Positions 1 through 7,771 of a DNA stretch of 64,000 nucleotides are shown here, piece by piece. Numbering within the stretch: position 1 is the first letter of the stretch; each line of letters begins with the position of its first letter. The translations under genes and the position numbers were made by a program. Location: contig NZ_VUYQ01000005.1 in the NCBI RefSeq assembly GCF_008711155.1, forward strand, positions 62,001 to 126,000, written 5' to 3'. Source of the stretch: Dechloromonas sp. CZR5 (GTDB lineage: Bacteria; Pseudomonadota; Gammaproteobacteria; Burkholderiales; Rhodocyclaceae). The notes under the pieces are model-generated. The model had not been told where the DNA came from and did not search any database. It saw only the letters and a list, made by a program, of their open reading frames with translations.

Positions 1-99
1 CGCGGCTATGTCATGGAGAGCGGGGAAATCACCCTGCACGGCGAATCTGCGCAGCTGCTCGATGATCCCAAGGTCCGCGCGGCGTATCTGGGCGAATAA
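1..99 (+). CDS. livF: LivF-type branched-chain amino acid ABC transporter ATPase, C-terminal fragment
   Basis: Only the last 32 codons lie in the window; the 5' part is upstream. The reading frame is open from base 1 and ends in TAA at 97-99. The end of the protein, with a GYVMESGEI stretch followed by LLDDPKVRAAYLGE, is the characteristic tail of LivF, the second cytoplasmic ATPase of the Liv/HAAT transporters that import branched-chain amino acids and related compounds. The Walker motifs are outside the window, so the call rests on this tail alone. LivF is usually the last gene of its operon, which fits the non-Liv gene that follows. The substrate cannot be inferred. Confidence 0.75.
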   Translation, partial: RGYVMESGEITLHGESAQLLDDPKVRAAYLGE

Positions 100-183
100 G
101 CCGCGTTTTTCAACTGCATCAAAATTTTCCCTACAGGCATCGGCAACAATAGCGTCTTGTCGATCCATCGCACACGAGCAGTC

Positions 184-840
184 ATGAAACTACGCCATAT
201 CGCCTGTATTGTTTCCTGGGCCCTGTTGAGCCTGCCTACCCTGGCTGACGAGGTGAATATCGCCGATCTGCCGGCCAGCAAGCCGGCGGATACCAAGCCG
301 CGGCTGGCCTACGGCCAGGTCCTCAAATATGGCGACAAGCTGATGTTCGCCCCGTGTCGCGACCGTAGCTTCGTGTTCTTCGAGGATGTTTCGGCCGACG
401 GCGAGGTCGGCAAGGCGCTCGATCTGATCGGCCTGGCAGCCGGCAAGAAACTGTATGTCGAACTGCTGGGTTTCGTTGAGCACGATCGCCTGAAGGCGTC
501 GCAAGTCAATTTTGCCCAGACGGACGGGCGTTGCCAGGTGCCCGGCACGGCCGACGAGGCCTGGCGCGCTTCCGGCAACGAACCGGGCTGGATACTCGCG
601 GCGGGTGGTGAGCGGGTTCAGTTCAAGCGGCAGGGGCGAGAGGAAGTCGTTCTGCCCTATGCGCCTGCGGTCCCGGAAAACGGTTTGGCCAATTACCGGG
701 TTTTCGAAGGCGGGCATACCTTGACCCTCCGTTTCGAGCAGAAGCTGTGCCGCGATCAACAGGCCAATTCGGTATTCGGCTGGACGGCGAGCGTGACGCT
801 TGATGGTGAAACGCTACACGGTTGCGCCTGGCAACGCTGA
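184..840 (+). CDS. Secreted protein of unknown function with GNEPGW motif (COG3650-like C-terminal part)
   Basis: The 218-residue product starts with a clear signal peptide (MKLRHIAC, hydrophobic core, cleavage probably after LADE at about residue 22), so it should be periplasmic or outer-membrane associated. A TTG 27 bases upstream extends the frame, but the ATG at 184 starts exactly at the signal peptide and is preferred. The C-terminal third has an ASGNEPGW motif followed by beta-rich sequence, two cysteines (KLCRD and HGCAW) and a TASVTLDGETL segment. This resembles the small envelope domain of COG3650-type proteins. No catalytic motif is visible and no function is assigned. The gene is convergent with the reductase downstream; a strong hairpin overlaps its stop codon. 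Confidence 0.7.
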   Translation: MKLRHIACIVSWALLSLPTLADEVNIADLPASKPADTKPRLAYGQVLKYGDKLMFAPCRDRSFVFFEDVSADGEVGKALDLIGLAAGKKLYVELLGFVEHDRLKASQVNFAQTDGRCQVPGTADEAWRASGNEPGWILAAGGERVQFKRQGREEVVLPYAPAVPENGLANYRVFEGGHTLTLRFEQKLCRDQQANSVFGWTASVTLDGETLHGCAWQR

Positions 841-857
841 TGTTCAGCGTCGCCAGG
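827..857. terminator. Strong hairpin between convergent genes, overlapping a stop codon
   Basis: Bases 827-840 pair with 844-857 in a 14-position stem with one mismatch (833/851) and a three-base loop. The stem includes the TGA stop of the upstream plus-strand gene and lies 11 bases before the end of the minus-strand reductase gene. There is no T-run on either side, so it may be a 3'-end stabilising or weak bidirectional terminator hairpin and not a classical intrinsic terminator. Confidence 0.45.
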
Positions 858-867
858 GCGGCGGCGG

Positions 868-1881
868 TCAGTTGCTCGAAAAGCTAAAGGCGTCGGCGAA
901 GAATTCTTCTTCCGGAAGGCCTTGCGCCATGAAGTCCCGCTTGGCAGCCTCGATCATGGCCGGTGCGCCGCAGGCGTAGATCTGGTAACCCGACAGCTCT
1001 GGGAAGTCGGCCAGCACGGCCTGGTGGACCAGGCCGGTTCGGCCGGTCCAGGCGTCGCTGCTGGCAGGTTCCGAGAGGACCGGTACGTAGCGGATGTTGG
1101 CTTGCCCGGCCGCCCATTGTTCCGGCAGGGCGTTTTGATACAGGTCTACCTTGGCCCTGGCGCCCCAGTAGATGCTCATCGGACGTTGGCAGTTTTCGGC
1201 TATTGCGTGCTCGACGATCGCCTTGATCGGCGCGAAGCCGGTGCCGCCGGCGACGAGTATCATCGGCTTGGGTGAGTCCTCTCGCAGGTAGAAGCTGCCG
1301 TGCGGGCCGTTGAAGCGCAGGATGTCGCGCACCTTCATGGTCGAAAAAACCTGATCGGTGAACAAGCCGCCCGGAACGTGGCGGATATGCAGCTGGAGCA
1401 GCGCATCGTCATGAGGGGCGTTAGCCAGCGAGAAGCTGCGCTTTTTGCCATCCTTGAGCAGGATGTCGATGTATTGGCCGGCGAGGAATTGCAAGCGCTC
1501 GCTGGCCGGCAGGCGCAGGTGCAGTTCGATGACATCCGGGGCCAGTTTTTCAAGTTTTTCGATGCGTGAGGGCAGTGTCTTGGCCGGAATCTGATTGGCC
1601 GAGGTGATCTGCCGGCATTCGATGCTCAGGTCGGATTGGGCCTTGGCGCAGCAGTAGAGCGCCATGCCGGCGGCCTTTTCCGTATCCGTCAGGGCGTGCG
1701 TTTGGGCCTTTCCGTGGTCTACGAGGCCGGACTGGACGTGTCCCTTGCAAGCGCCACAGGCGCCATCCTTGCAGCCGTAGGGCATGGTCAAGCCCTGACG
1801 CAGTGCCGCGTCGAGCAGGGTTTCATCGGCTTCCGCAGTGAATTGGCGGCCGCTCGGCTGGACGGTGACTTGATAGCGCAT
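868..1881 (-). CDS. NAD(P)H-flavin reductase with N-terminal 2Fe-2S ferredoxin domain (AscD/CDP-glucoseen reductase-like)
   Basis: The 337-residue protein has a plant-type ferredoxin domain at about residues 1-90, with cluster ligands C37, C42, C45 and C77. It is followed by an FAD-binding barrel (RSFSLAN at the flavin site) and an NAD(P)-binding domain (GGTGFAPIKAI and a YACGAP motif near the C terminus). It would pass electrons from NAD(P)H through flavin to the 2Fe-2S cluster and on to a partner. Family members are often named CDP-6-deoxy-delta-3,4-glucoseen reductase, but no deoxysugar genes are nearby, so the partner is unknown. The start was set at the ATG before RYQVTV, with AGGGG upstream; an 80-residue upstream extension runs antisense through the neighbouring gene and is rejected. 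It is divergent from the SDR gene with a 33-base gap. Confidence 0.8.
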   Translation of the reverse strand: MRYQVTVQPSGRQFTAEADETLLDAALRQGLTMPYGCKDGACGACKGHVQSGLVDHGKAQTHALTDTEKAAGMALYCCAKAQSDLSIECRQITSANQIPAKTLPSRIEKLEKLAPDVIELHLRLPASERLQFLAGQYIDILLKDGKKRSFSLANAPHDDALLQLHIRHVPGGLFTDQVFSTMKVRDILRFNGPHGSFYLREDSPKPMILVAGGTGFAPIKAIVEHAIAENCQRPMSIYWGARAKVDLYQNALPEQWAAGQANIRYVPVLSEPASSDAWTGRTGLVHQAVLADFPELSGYQIYACGAPAMIEAAKRDFMAQGLPEEEFFADAFSFSSN

Positions 1882-1914
1882 CGGTTCCCCTCGTTGCTCG
1901 GCTAAAATGCCGAC

Positions 1915-2805
1915 GTGCAAAAAATACTGATCGTTGGCAGCGGGGACGTCGCCCGCCGCATCCTGTCCCAACTTGCCCCGCGTGTCCGGGCGTATGCCCT
2001 GTTGCGCAATGCAGATCGCTCGGCTGAGTGGCGAAACGCCGGTGCCACACCGGTTCTGGCCGATCTGGACGACCGGGCCAGCCTTGCCCGCCTGGCCGGT
2101 CTGGCCGACTGCGTCCTGCATCTGGCGCCACCGCCGGCAACGGGCAAACGGGATACCCGCACCCGCAACCTGTTGGTCGCACTGAGCAAAGGCAAAAGTC
2201 TACCACGCAGCCTGATTTACGTAAGCACAACAGGGGTTTACGGGGATTGTGCCGGTGCTGTCATCGATGAAACCCGCAGGCTGAAGCCGGAAAGCGACCG
2301 AGCCGGCCGCCGTGTCGATGCCGAGCGTTGCTTGCGTGGTTGGGGCGCGCGCAACGGCGTGCGAGTCTCCATTCTGCGGGCGCCTGGCATTTATGCTGCT
2401 GACCGCCTGCCGGTCGAGCGACTGCAGAAAGGAGCGCCGGCGCTGGTCGATAGTGACGATGTCTTCACCAATCACATCCACGCCGACGACCTCGCCACGG
2501 CCTGCATTGCCGCGATGAGGCTGGGGCGTGCCAATCGTGCCTACAATGCGGTCGACGACACGGACCTGAAAATGGCCGCCTATTTCGATCGCGTTGCCGA
2601 GGCTTTCGCCTTGCCCAAGGCTCCTCGCTTGGCGCGCAGCGAAGCCGAAAAGGCGCTATCGCCGGTCCAGATGTCCTTCATGCGCGAGTCGCGCCGTATC
2701 GGAAACCGGCGCCTGAAAAACGAATTGAAGCTGCGCCTCGCCTTTCCGTCGGTGGACGACGGCATTGCAGATGCACTTGCCCGGAGAAAGACATGCTCGT
2801 CGTAA
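1915..2805 (+). CDS. NAD-dependent epimerase/dehydratase-family protein (atypical SDR, YeeZ-like)
   Basis: The 296-residue protein begins with a Rossmann nucleotide-binding motif (ILIVGSGDVARRI) and contains YVSTTGVYGD, the extended-SDR substrate/catalytic region, and later NHIHADDLATA, which is typical of nucleotide-sugar epimerase relatives. The start codon is GTG at 1915; no ATG in frame lies nearby. The last 13 bases overlap the HemJ-like gene, so the two are probably translationally coupled, and rlmL follows after one base. The substrate is not evident; E. coli YeeZ is itself uncharacterised. The protein should be cytoplasmic. Confidence 0.75.
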   Translation: MQKILIVGSGDVARRILSQLAPRVRAYALLRNADRSAEWRNAGATPVLADLDDRASLARLAGLADCVLHLAPPPATGKRDTRTRNLLVALSKGKSLPRSLIYVSTTGVYGDCAGAVIDETRRLKPESDRAGRRVDAERCLRGWGARNGVRVSILRAPGIYAADRLPVERLQKGAPALVDSDDVFTNHIHADDLATACIAAMRLGRANRAYNAVDDTDLKMAAYFDRVAEAFALPKAPRLARSEAEKALSPVQMSFMRESRRIGNRRLKNELKLRLAFPSVDDGIADALARRKTCSS

Positions 2806-3209
2806 AGACACTCCATATCTGGATGGTTATTTCCTGGTTTGCCGGCCTTTTCTATCTGCCGCGCATATTCGTCAACCTGGCGATGGTGCCCGCCGACAGC
2901 GTAGCCGAGCGTGACCGCCTGCTACTGATGGCAGGGAAGCTGTATCGGTTCATGACGCCGCTGGGCGTACTGGCCATCCTGCTTGGCTTGTGGCTGTGGT
3001 TCGGCTTCGGCTTCAGTGGTGGCTGGCTGCATGCCAAAACGGCCCTGGTTGCCGTTCTCGCCGCCTATCATTGGCATTGTGGTCGGGTGCTGAAGGATTT
3101 CCAGGCGGGGGGCAATGCCCGTACCCATGTCTGGTTCCGCTTCTACAATGAACTGCCCGTTCTCATCCTCCTTGCCGTTCTTTTCCTTGTCGTCCTGAAA
3201 CCCTTCTGA
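2793..3209 (+). CDS. hemJ: HemJ/CopD-family membrane protein (putative protoporphyrinogen IX oxidase)
   Basis: This 138-residue integral membrane protein has four predicted membrane helices at roughly residues 3-30, 55-75, 80-98 and 115-137. The sequence carries HemJ-family landmarks: KTLHIWMVISWFAGLFYLPR at the N terminus, WLHAKTALV and AAYHWHC in the third helix, and NELPVLILL ending in VVLKPF. Conserved histidines in the family bind haem b. HemJ oxidises protoporphyrinogen IX to protoporphyrin IX in haem synthesis; annotation as a CopD-family protein is the alternative name for the same family. The gene overlaps the upstream SDR gene by 13 bases and is followed immediately by rlmL. Confidence 0.7.
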   Translation: MLVVKTLHIWMVISWFAGLFYLPRIFVNLAMVPADSVAERDRLLLMAGKLYRFMTPLGVLAILLGLWLWFGFGFSGGWLHAKTALVAVLAAYHWHCGRVLKDFQAGGNARTHVWFRFYNELPVLILLAVLFLVVLKPF

Positions 3210-3210
3210 C

Positions 3211-4371
3211 ATGAACAAATATTTTGCGATCTGCCCACGCGGGCTTGAAGAACTGTTGCTTGAGGAATTGCGCGGTATCGGCGGTGAAGACCTCAAGGCG
3301 GTGCACGGCGGGGTGTTTTTCTCGGGCGAATGGACGGTCTGCTACCGCGCCAATCTGGAGTCACGTATCGCCACGCGTATCCTGTGGCATATCGTGAAGG
3401 GGCCGTACGTCAAGGAGGAGGACATCTACCGCCTGGCCGTGCGCCAGCTGTGGCCGAATCACTTTACGGTCTCCAACACCATGCGCGTGGTGACGACGGC
3501 GATCAAATGTCCGTTGAAGTCGCTCGATTTCGTGACTCTGCGCGTCAAGGACGCGGTTTGCGACCGTTTTCGGGAGGATCTCGGAGAACGGCCGAACATC
3601 GAAACGCGCAACCCCGATGTCAGTGTCCATGTCTTCCTGACCGAGAATGAATGCACCCTGTACCTCGATACGTCGGGCCAGCCCTTGTGGCAGCGCGGTT
3701 TCCGCAAGGCCAGCGTGGATGCGCCACTGAAGGAGAACCTGGCTGCCGGGATTTTGAAACTGACCGGTTGGCAACCCGGCATGCCGTTGATCGATCCGAT
3801 GTGCGGCAGCGGTACTTTCCTGCTCGAGGCGATCCAGGTGGCGCTCGACCGTGCTCCCGGTCTGGATCGCACTTTCTCTTTCGAGCGCTTGAAGAGTTTC
3901 CAGGCTTTGAACTGGGCGAACCTCCGCGCCGCTGCCGAGGCCCGTGTGAAGCCCGCGGAACCCATGGACATCCGCGGCTACGACATCGATGACCGTGCCG
4001 TGCGTGCGACCCGGCGCAACCTGCAAGAGGCCGGTTTTGGCGGCGTGGTGACGGTCGACCATGGCGACATCCTCGAAACCCAGCCGCTGACCGATCATGG
4101 AATCCTGCTCGCCAACCCGCCCTATGGCGAGCGGATTGGCGAGCAGGACGAATTGGCCGCCTTCTATCCCCAGCTCGGCACGGCCCTGAAGCGTCACTGG
4201 GCCGGCTGGAACTGCTTTTTCTTCACGGCCGACCTGCGTCTACCCAAACTGGTCGGATTGAAGCCCAGCCGCAAGACGCCGTTGTTCAACGGGCCGCTTG
4301 AGTGCCGCTTGTTCGAGATCCGCATGGTGGCCGGTAGCAACCGAAAGGGTGGTACGCCGTCGCTGGATTGA
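3211..4371 (+). CDS. rlmL: THUMP-domain 23S rRNA (guanine-N2)-methyltransferase, RlmL-like
   Basis: The 386-residue protein has an N-terminal THUMP-type RNA-binding region (CPRGLEELLLEEL, then about residues 50-160) and a C-terminal class I SAM methyltransferase domain. The methyltransferase part shows LIDPMCGSGTFLLEA as the SAM-binding motif and LLANPPYGERIG as the catalytic NPPY motif of N2-guanine methylases. It corresponds to the N-terminal half of E. coli RlmKL, which makes m2G2445 in 23S rRNA; many betaproteobacteria encode this half alone. It starts one base after the HemJ-like stop codon, so the three genes form one transcription unit. The exact target guanine is inferred from the family. 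Confidence 0.82.
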   Translation: MNKYFAICPRGLEELLLEELRGIGGEDLKAVHGGVFFSGEWTVCYRANLESRIATRILWHIVKGPYVKEEDIYRLAVRQLWPNHFTVSNTMRVVTTAIKCPLKSLDFVTLRVKDAVCDRFREDLGERPNIETRNPDVSVHVFLTENECTLYLDTSGQPLWQRGFRKASVDAPLKENLAAGILKLTGWQPGMPLIDPMCGSGTFLLEAIQVALDRAPGLDRTFSFERLKSFQALNWANLRAAAEARVKPAEPMDIRGYDIDDRAVRATRRNLQEAGFGGVVTVDHGDILETQPLTDHGILLANPPYGERIGEQDELAAFYPQLGTALKRHWAGWNCFFFTADLRLPKLVGLKPSRKTPLFNGPLECRLFEIRMVAGSNRKGGTPSLD

Positions 4372-4450
4372 AGTTCCCGGGCGCTTCTTGGCCGTACTGT
4401 GGCGTATGTTTTTGCAGTGCGGCAAGCTTCTGGAATTGATTTATGTCACT

Positions 4451-4469
4451 ATTTTGGTCTGACCAAAAT
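4451..4469. promoter_or_regulatory. Perfect 9-1-9 palindrome, FadR/GntR-type operator
   Basis: ATTTTGGTC-T-GACCAAAAT is a perfect inverted repeat. Its TGGTCnGACCA core matches the operator type bound by FadR-subfamily GntR regulators (FadR, LldR, PdhR). It lies 43 bases before the CoA-transferase start. No GntR gene is in the window, so the regulator would act from elsewhere. Confidence 0.7.
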
Positions 4470-4482
4470 GGGAAGATTTAAC
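4454..4482 (+). promoter_or_regulatory. Possible promoter of the CoA-transferase overlapping the palindrome
   Basis: TTGGTC (4454-4459) and TTTAAC (4477-4482) are 17 bases apart and upstream of the CoA-transferase. The -35 would lie inside the palindrome, so protein binding there would be expected to block polymerase. Both hexamers are imperfect; this is inference. Confidence 0.35.
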
Positions 4483-4511
4483 TTTCATAACAAACGTAGA
4501 GGAGAACCAGA

Positions 4512-5807
4512 ATGTCCGTACAGGCTGAATACCAACAAAAACGCATGACGGCGGCCGATGCAATTCACGTGGTCAAGAACGGCGACACCATCGTCGTCCC
4601 GACCGGGGTCGGCGAGCCGCCCGCCCTGCTGACGGCGCTGTCCGATGTCCGTACCCGCTTTCAGGATGTCAAGGTTTCGCAAATTCTGCCGCTGCGCAAG
4701 TACGGCTATATCGATCCGGAGACCACCCAGCACGTTCGCCACGTGGCTTACTTCTTTGGCGGTGTGACCCGTCCGGGCGGTCAGCAGGGCTGGGTGGACT
4801 TCCATCCCTCCTACTTCTCCGAAATGCCGATGCTGATCAACCGCGGCCTGATGCCGGCCGATGTGGTCTTCGCCATGGCCTCGCCCATGGATGAGCACGG
4901 TTATTTCTCTTTGTCGCTCGGTCCCGACTACACCATGGCCGCTATCGCCAGGGCCCGCGCCGTGGTGCTCGAAGTCAACCCGAACGTCCCGTTCGCCAAC
5001 GGCGCCTGTCATATTCACATCTCGAAGGTCACTGCGCTGATCGAAAGCAACGACCCGCTGCTCGAGGTTGGCTTGCCGAAGATCGGGCCGGTTCAGGAAG
5101 CCATCGGCAAATACGTCGCCGACATGATTCCCAATGGCGCGACCCTGCAGATCGGCTATGGCGGCATTCCCGATGCCGTGGTGATGCAGCTGACGCACAA
5201 GCACGATCTGGGCATCCATACCGAAATGATCGGCGATGGCATCATGACGCTGGTCGAGGCGGGTGTCGTCAACAACAGCAAGAAGAACGTCAACAACGGC
5301 AAGATGCTGGCTACCTTCGCGCTCGGCTCGAACAAGCTTTACCGTTTCATGCACCGTAACCCGGCTCTGGAAATGCATCCGGTGGATGTCACCAACGATC
5401 CCTATCTGGCCGGTCAGAACGACAACCTGCATTGCATCAACGCGACGATGCAGATCGATTTCATGGGTCAGTGCGGTTCCGAAAGCCTGGGCGCAGTGCC
5501 TTATTCGGGTACCGGCGGACAGTCCGACTTCGTGCGCGCCGCCAACCGCTCCAACGGTGGCAAGGCCTTCATCGTTCTGCCGGCAACGGCCAAGGACGAC
5601 ACCATTTCCCGCATCGTCCCGACACTTTCCGCCGGAACCCATGTGTCGACCAGCAAGAACGACATCAATTACGTGGTGACGGAATTTGGCGTGGCCCAGC
5701 TGCGTGGCAAGACAGCAAGGCAACGCTGTGAAGCCCTGATCGGCATTGCCCATCCGAATTTCCGGGGTGAGCTGCGCGAGGCGGCGAAGAAGATGAAATT
5801 GCTCTGA
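4512..5807 (+). CDS. Acetyl-CoA hydrolase/transferase-family CoA-transferase (4-hydroxybutyrate/succinyl-CoA:acetate type)
   Basis: The 431-residue protein belongs to the acetyl-CoA hydrolase/transferase family, which swaps CoA between short acyl groups through a glutamyl-CoA intermediate. The likely catalytic glutamate is E238 in GIHTEMIGDG, the same number as in 4-hydroxybutyrate CoA-transferase. Other family features are PTGVGEPPALL near the N terminus, a GYGGIPDAV oxyanion-type glycine loop and PYSGTGGQSDF. Length and full-length similarity favour a CoA-transferase of the 4-hydroxybutyrate/butyryl-CoA:acetate or succinyl-CoA:acetate group; the acyl donor cannot be fixed by eye. It has a good Shine-Dalgarno (GAGGAGA). 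The gene is alone between an operator-like palindrome and a terminator, suggesting a separately regulated carboxylate-use gene. Confidence 0.85.
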   Translation: MSVQAEYQQKRMTAADAIHVVKNGDTIVVPTGVGEPPALLTALSDVRTRFQDVKVSQILPLRKYGYIDPETTQHVRHVAYFFGGVTRPGGQQGWVDFHPSYFSEMPMLINRGLMPADVVFAMASPMDEHGYFSLSLGPDYTMAAIARARAVVLEVNPNVPFANGACHIHISKVTALIESNDPLLEVGLPKIGPVQEAIGKYVADMIPNGATLQIGYGGIPDAVVMQLTHKHDLGIHTEMIGDGIMTLVEAGVVNNSKKNVNNGKMLATFALGSNKLYRFMHRNPALEMHPVDVTNDPYLAGQNDNLHCINATMQIDFMGQCGSESLGAVPYSGTGGQSDFVRAANRSNGGKAFIVLPATAKDDTISRIVPTLSAGTHVSTSKNDINYVVTEFGVAQLRGKTARQRCEALIGIAHPNFRGELREAAKKMKLL

Positions 5808-5870
5808 CCGTCCCCGCTTTTTCCCGGGATCGGCGCCTTACAATTTGTAGCAATTTCCCGTGACGGCTCA

Positions 5871-5918
5871 GCCGATAATCCGCTAAGGTGATAGTGGGTT
5901 ATCGGCTTTCTCTTTATT
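5871..5918 (+). terminator. Intrinsic terminator after the CoA-transferase
   Basis: Bases 5871-5881 pair with 5896-5906 (11 pairs, one G-T) around a 14-base loop, followed by TTTCTCTTTATT. It sits 64 bases after the CoA-transferase stop. It also ends only a few bases before the next start codon, so it would form part of that gene's leader if there is read-through. Confidence 0.65.
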
Positions 5919-5920
5919 CC

Positions 5921-6286
5921 ATGAAAATTCGTAATTTCCTCTCCGTTTTGCTTGCGCTGCTGATGCTGGGCATCGGTACCGATGCCTTGGCGCACCGGAC
6001 ACGGGTCTATATCGGTGCCTCCATTGGCGGTCCGGTGTGGGGTTCCGGCTGGGGGCCGGGGTGGGGCCCTGTATGGTATCCGCCGCCTTATTACTATCCG
6101 CCGCAGGTCGTGGTGGTTCCGCCATCTCCGCCACCGGTTTATATCGAACAGGCAGAACCGGCTGCGCCGCAGCCTGCCCAGACCCAGCAGTACTGGTACT
6201 ACTGCAAGAGTTCCAAGGGCTATTACCCTTACGTCAAGGAATGTTCTGAAGGCTGGCAGAAGGTACTGCCGCAACCGGAGAGATAA
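5921..6286 (+). CDS. Small secreted Pro/Tyr/Trp-rich envelope protein
   Basis: The 121-residue product has a signal peptide (MKIRNFLSVLLALLMLG, cleavage near DALAH). Next comes a low-complexity region rich in Gly, Trp, Pro and Tyr (WGSGWGPGWGP, then YPPPYYYPP) and a compact C-terminal segment, YWYYCKSSKGYYPYVKEC, containing two cysteines. That tail recurs in small uncharacterised proteobacterial envelope proteins. The ATG at 5921 is chosen over an upstream extension because it begins the signal peptide. It is followed after three bases by a lipoprotein gene, so the pair probably forms an envelope operon. No enzymatic function is evident. Confidence 0.65.
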   Translation: MKIRNFLSVLLALLMLGIGTDALAHRTRVYIGASIGGPVWGSGWGPGWGPVWYPPPYYYPPQVVVVPPSPPPVYIEQAEPAAPQPAQTQQYWYYCKSSKGYYPYVKECSEGWQKVLPQPER

Positions 6287-6289
6287 AGC

Positions 6290-6838
6290 ATGTCGTCGCA
6301 ATTCACGCATTTTCCCCGCTGGGCAATGCTCGGCTCGGTTGCCCTGCTGGGCGCCTGTACGGTCATGCCGACCGGACCATCGGTCATGGTTTTGCCGGGG
6401 ACGGGGCAACCATTTGAGCGCTTCCGCGCTGACGATATCGACTGTCGGCAGTATGCGCACTATCAGATCGGCGGTAAGACAGCAGGTGATGCCGCAAAGG
6501 AGTCGGCGGTGACCAGTGCAGCCGTGGGTACGGCAGTCGGTGCGCTGGCAGGCGCGGCCATCGGCGGCAACAGCAAGGGTGCAGCCATCGGTGCCGGTGC
6601 CGGCCTCCTGCTGGGTAGCGCGACTGGATCGGATTCGTCCAGGGCTTCGACGGTTGGGACGCAAAGGCAATACGACAATGCCTACATTCAGTGTATGTAC
6701 GCGAAAGGTCACCGCGTTCCGGTGCCAGCCAACATGAGTTATTCGCCGCCTGTGCGTTCGTCTGTACAGAGCCAGCCACAAGATCCGACTATTCCACCAC
6801 CCCCGCCGGGTGCTCCGCCTCCGCCTCCGACGCGCTGA
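6290..6838 (+). CDS. Glycine-zipper lipoprotein
   Basis: The 182-residue protein has a lipoprotein signal peptide with lipobox LLGAC and acylated cysteine at about residue 23. The centre holds a glycine-zipper double helix (AVGALAGAAIGG, then GAAIGAGAGLLLGSATG at about residues 80-112), typical of outer-membrane-associated 17 kDa-antigen/YMGG-type lipoproteins. A QYDNAYIQCMYAKGHRVPVP segment follows, with a proline-rich tail. It starts three bases after the preceding gene and ends before a terminator shared with the convergent PEP-CTERM gene. It is probably anchored to the outer membrane; its role is unknown. Confidence 0.7.
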   Translation: MSSQFTHFPRWAMLGSVALLGACTVMPTGPSVMVLPGTGQPFERFRADDIDCRQYAHYQIGGKTAGDAAKESAVTSAAVGTAVGALAGAAIGGNSKGAAIGAGAGLLLGSATGSDSSRASTVGTQRQYDNAYIQCMYAKGHRVPVPANMSYSPPVRSSVQSQPQDPTIPPPPPGAPPPPPTR

Positions 6839-6899
6839 ATTCTTCCTGAACTGTCTTTTGTGAGTGATTGAAACTAAGCTCTCGGAAGGGCAGAAATAA

Positions 6900-6924
6900 A
6901 AACGGCGGCTCGAAGCCGCCGTTT
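6900..6924. terminator. Bidirectional terminator between convergent genes
   Basis: AAACGGCGGCT (6900-6910) and AGCCGCCGTTT (6914-6924) form a perfect 11-bp stem with a CGA loop. It is A-rich on one side and T-rich on the other, between the plus-strand lipoprotein gene and the minus-strand PEP-CTERM gene. Confidence 0.8.
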
Positions 6925-6946
6925 CTCATGTTGCGATTGGCTTATC

Positions 6947-7702
6947 TCAGGCCGACTTGCGACGACGCGAGAAGCCAACACCCAGAAGGCCGATACCAAC
7001 CAGAGCCAGAGAAACAGGCTCCGGAACTTGCAGGCTGCCTTGGCGCAACGAAGCGTAGTGGATGGTGCCGCCCATGTTCAGGACTTCGCCCCAACCGTCA
7101 CCCCAGAAAGTAACTTTTGCGAAAGTGGCAACGTCGTCGAAAGCGGCGACGAAGACACCTGCGCCACGATTGGTCAGGAAGCCGTCACCAAAAACGGTAG
7201 AGTGGCCAACCCGGATCGGGGCATTGTTATCGAAGGAGATATACAGGTCGGAAACTTGGCAGCAGGTAGCCCAGTCGCCCACTTCGAAACCGATGGCGTT
7301 CACGGATTTACCCTTGGCGCCGAAGTCAAGTACCAGACCACTACCCTTGGACGACGATCCATCGCCGGTGCCGTGACCCGTACCCGTGCCTGAGGGGTCA
7401 ATGCTGACCATGTAGCCGGAGGTTTGGCGGCTGGGGGAGGAGTTGTAGAGCGTGTAGATGCTCGACGACATGCTCGAATTATTTGCACGATAGACCGTGT
7501 AGTCGCCGCGATCAACGACGGTACCGCTCAGCCGGGTGCTCCATACGTCATGCGTTGCGGTACTGCCAGCATTGGCCACCGTGGTGTTGAAATTGGCCAA
7601 GCCGCCGTCGAAGTCGTTGTAGACGGTGGCGATGGTTGCGTTGGCGGAGCCGGCGGCAACAGCAAGCGAGAGCAGTGCGAAAGCTTTCTTCAAATTGGTC
7701 AT
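6947..7702 (-). CDS. PEP-CTERM sorting-domain protein
   Basis: The 251-residue protein has an N-terminal signal peptide (MTNLKKAFALLSLAVAAGSANA) and ends in a canonical PEP-CTERM signal: VPEPVSLALVGIGLLGVGF followed by a RRRK cluster. Such proteins are exported, then cut and processed by exosortase (EpsH/XrtA), and are linked to exopolysaccharide and floc or biofilm formation. The body is rich in Ser, Thr, Gly and Asn and contains an SGTGTGHGTGDGSSSKG stretch. It has one CC pair but no recognisable enzyme motif. The gene is monocistronic on the minus strand, behind a sigma-54 promoter and next to prsT. No exosortase gene is in the window. Confidence 0.88.
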   Translation of the reverse strand: MTNLKKAFALLSLAVAAGSANATIATVYNDFDGGLANFNTTVANAGSTATHDVWSTRLSGTVVDRGDYTVYRANNSSMSSSIYTLYNSSPSRQTSGYMVSIDPSGTGTGHGTGDGSSSKGSGLVLDFGAKGKSVNAIGFEVGDWATCCQVSDLYISFDNNAPIRVGHSTVFGDGFLTNRGAGVFVAAFDDVATFAKVTFWGDGWGEVLNMGGTIHYASLRQGSLQVPEPVSLALVGIGLLGVGFSRRRKSA

Positions 7703-7771
7703 GTCATTTTCCCCAGATTAAGTGCATTTCATTGCTAAAACCCAAATGGATTCAGGTTTTTGAAGCTATTT

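Noticed and set aside
1882-2121. 80-residue N-terminal extension of the 2Fe-2S reductase
   Set aside because: It would overlap the divergent SDR gene entirely and adds no recognisable domain; the ferredoxin domain begins at the chosen ATG.
4451-4469. The 9-1-9 palindrome as a transcription terminator after rlmL
   Set aside because: The one-base loop cannot form in RNA without losing pairs and there is no T-run; its symmetry and core fit a protein-binding operator.
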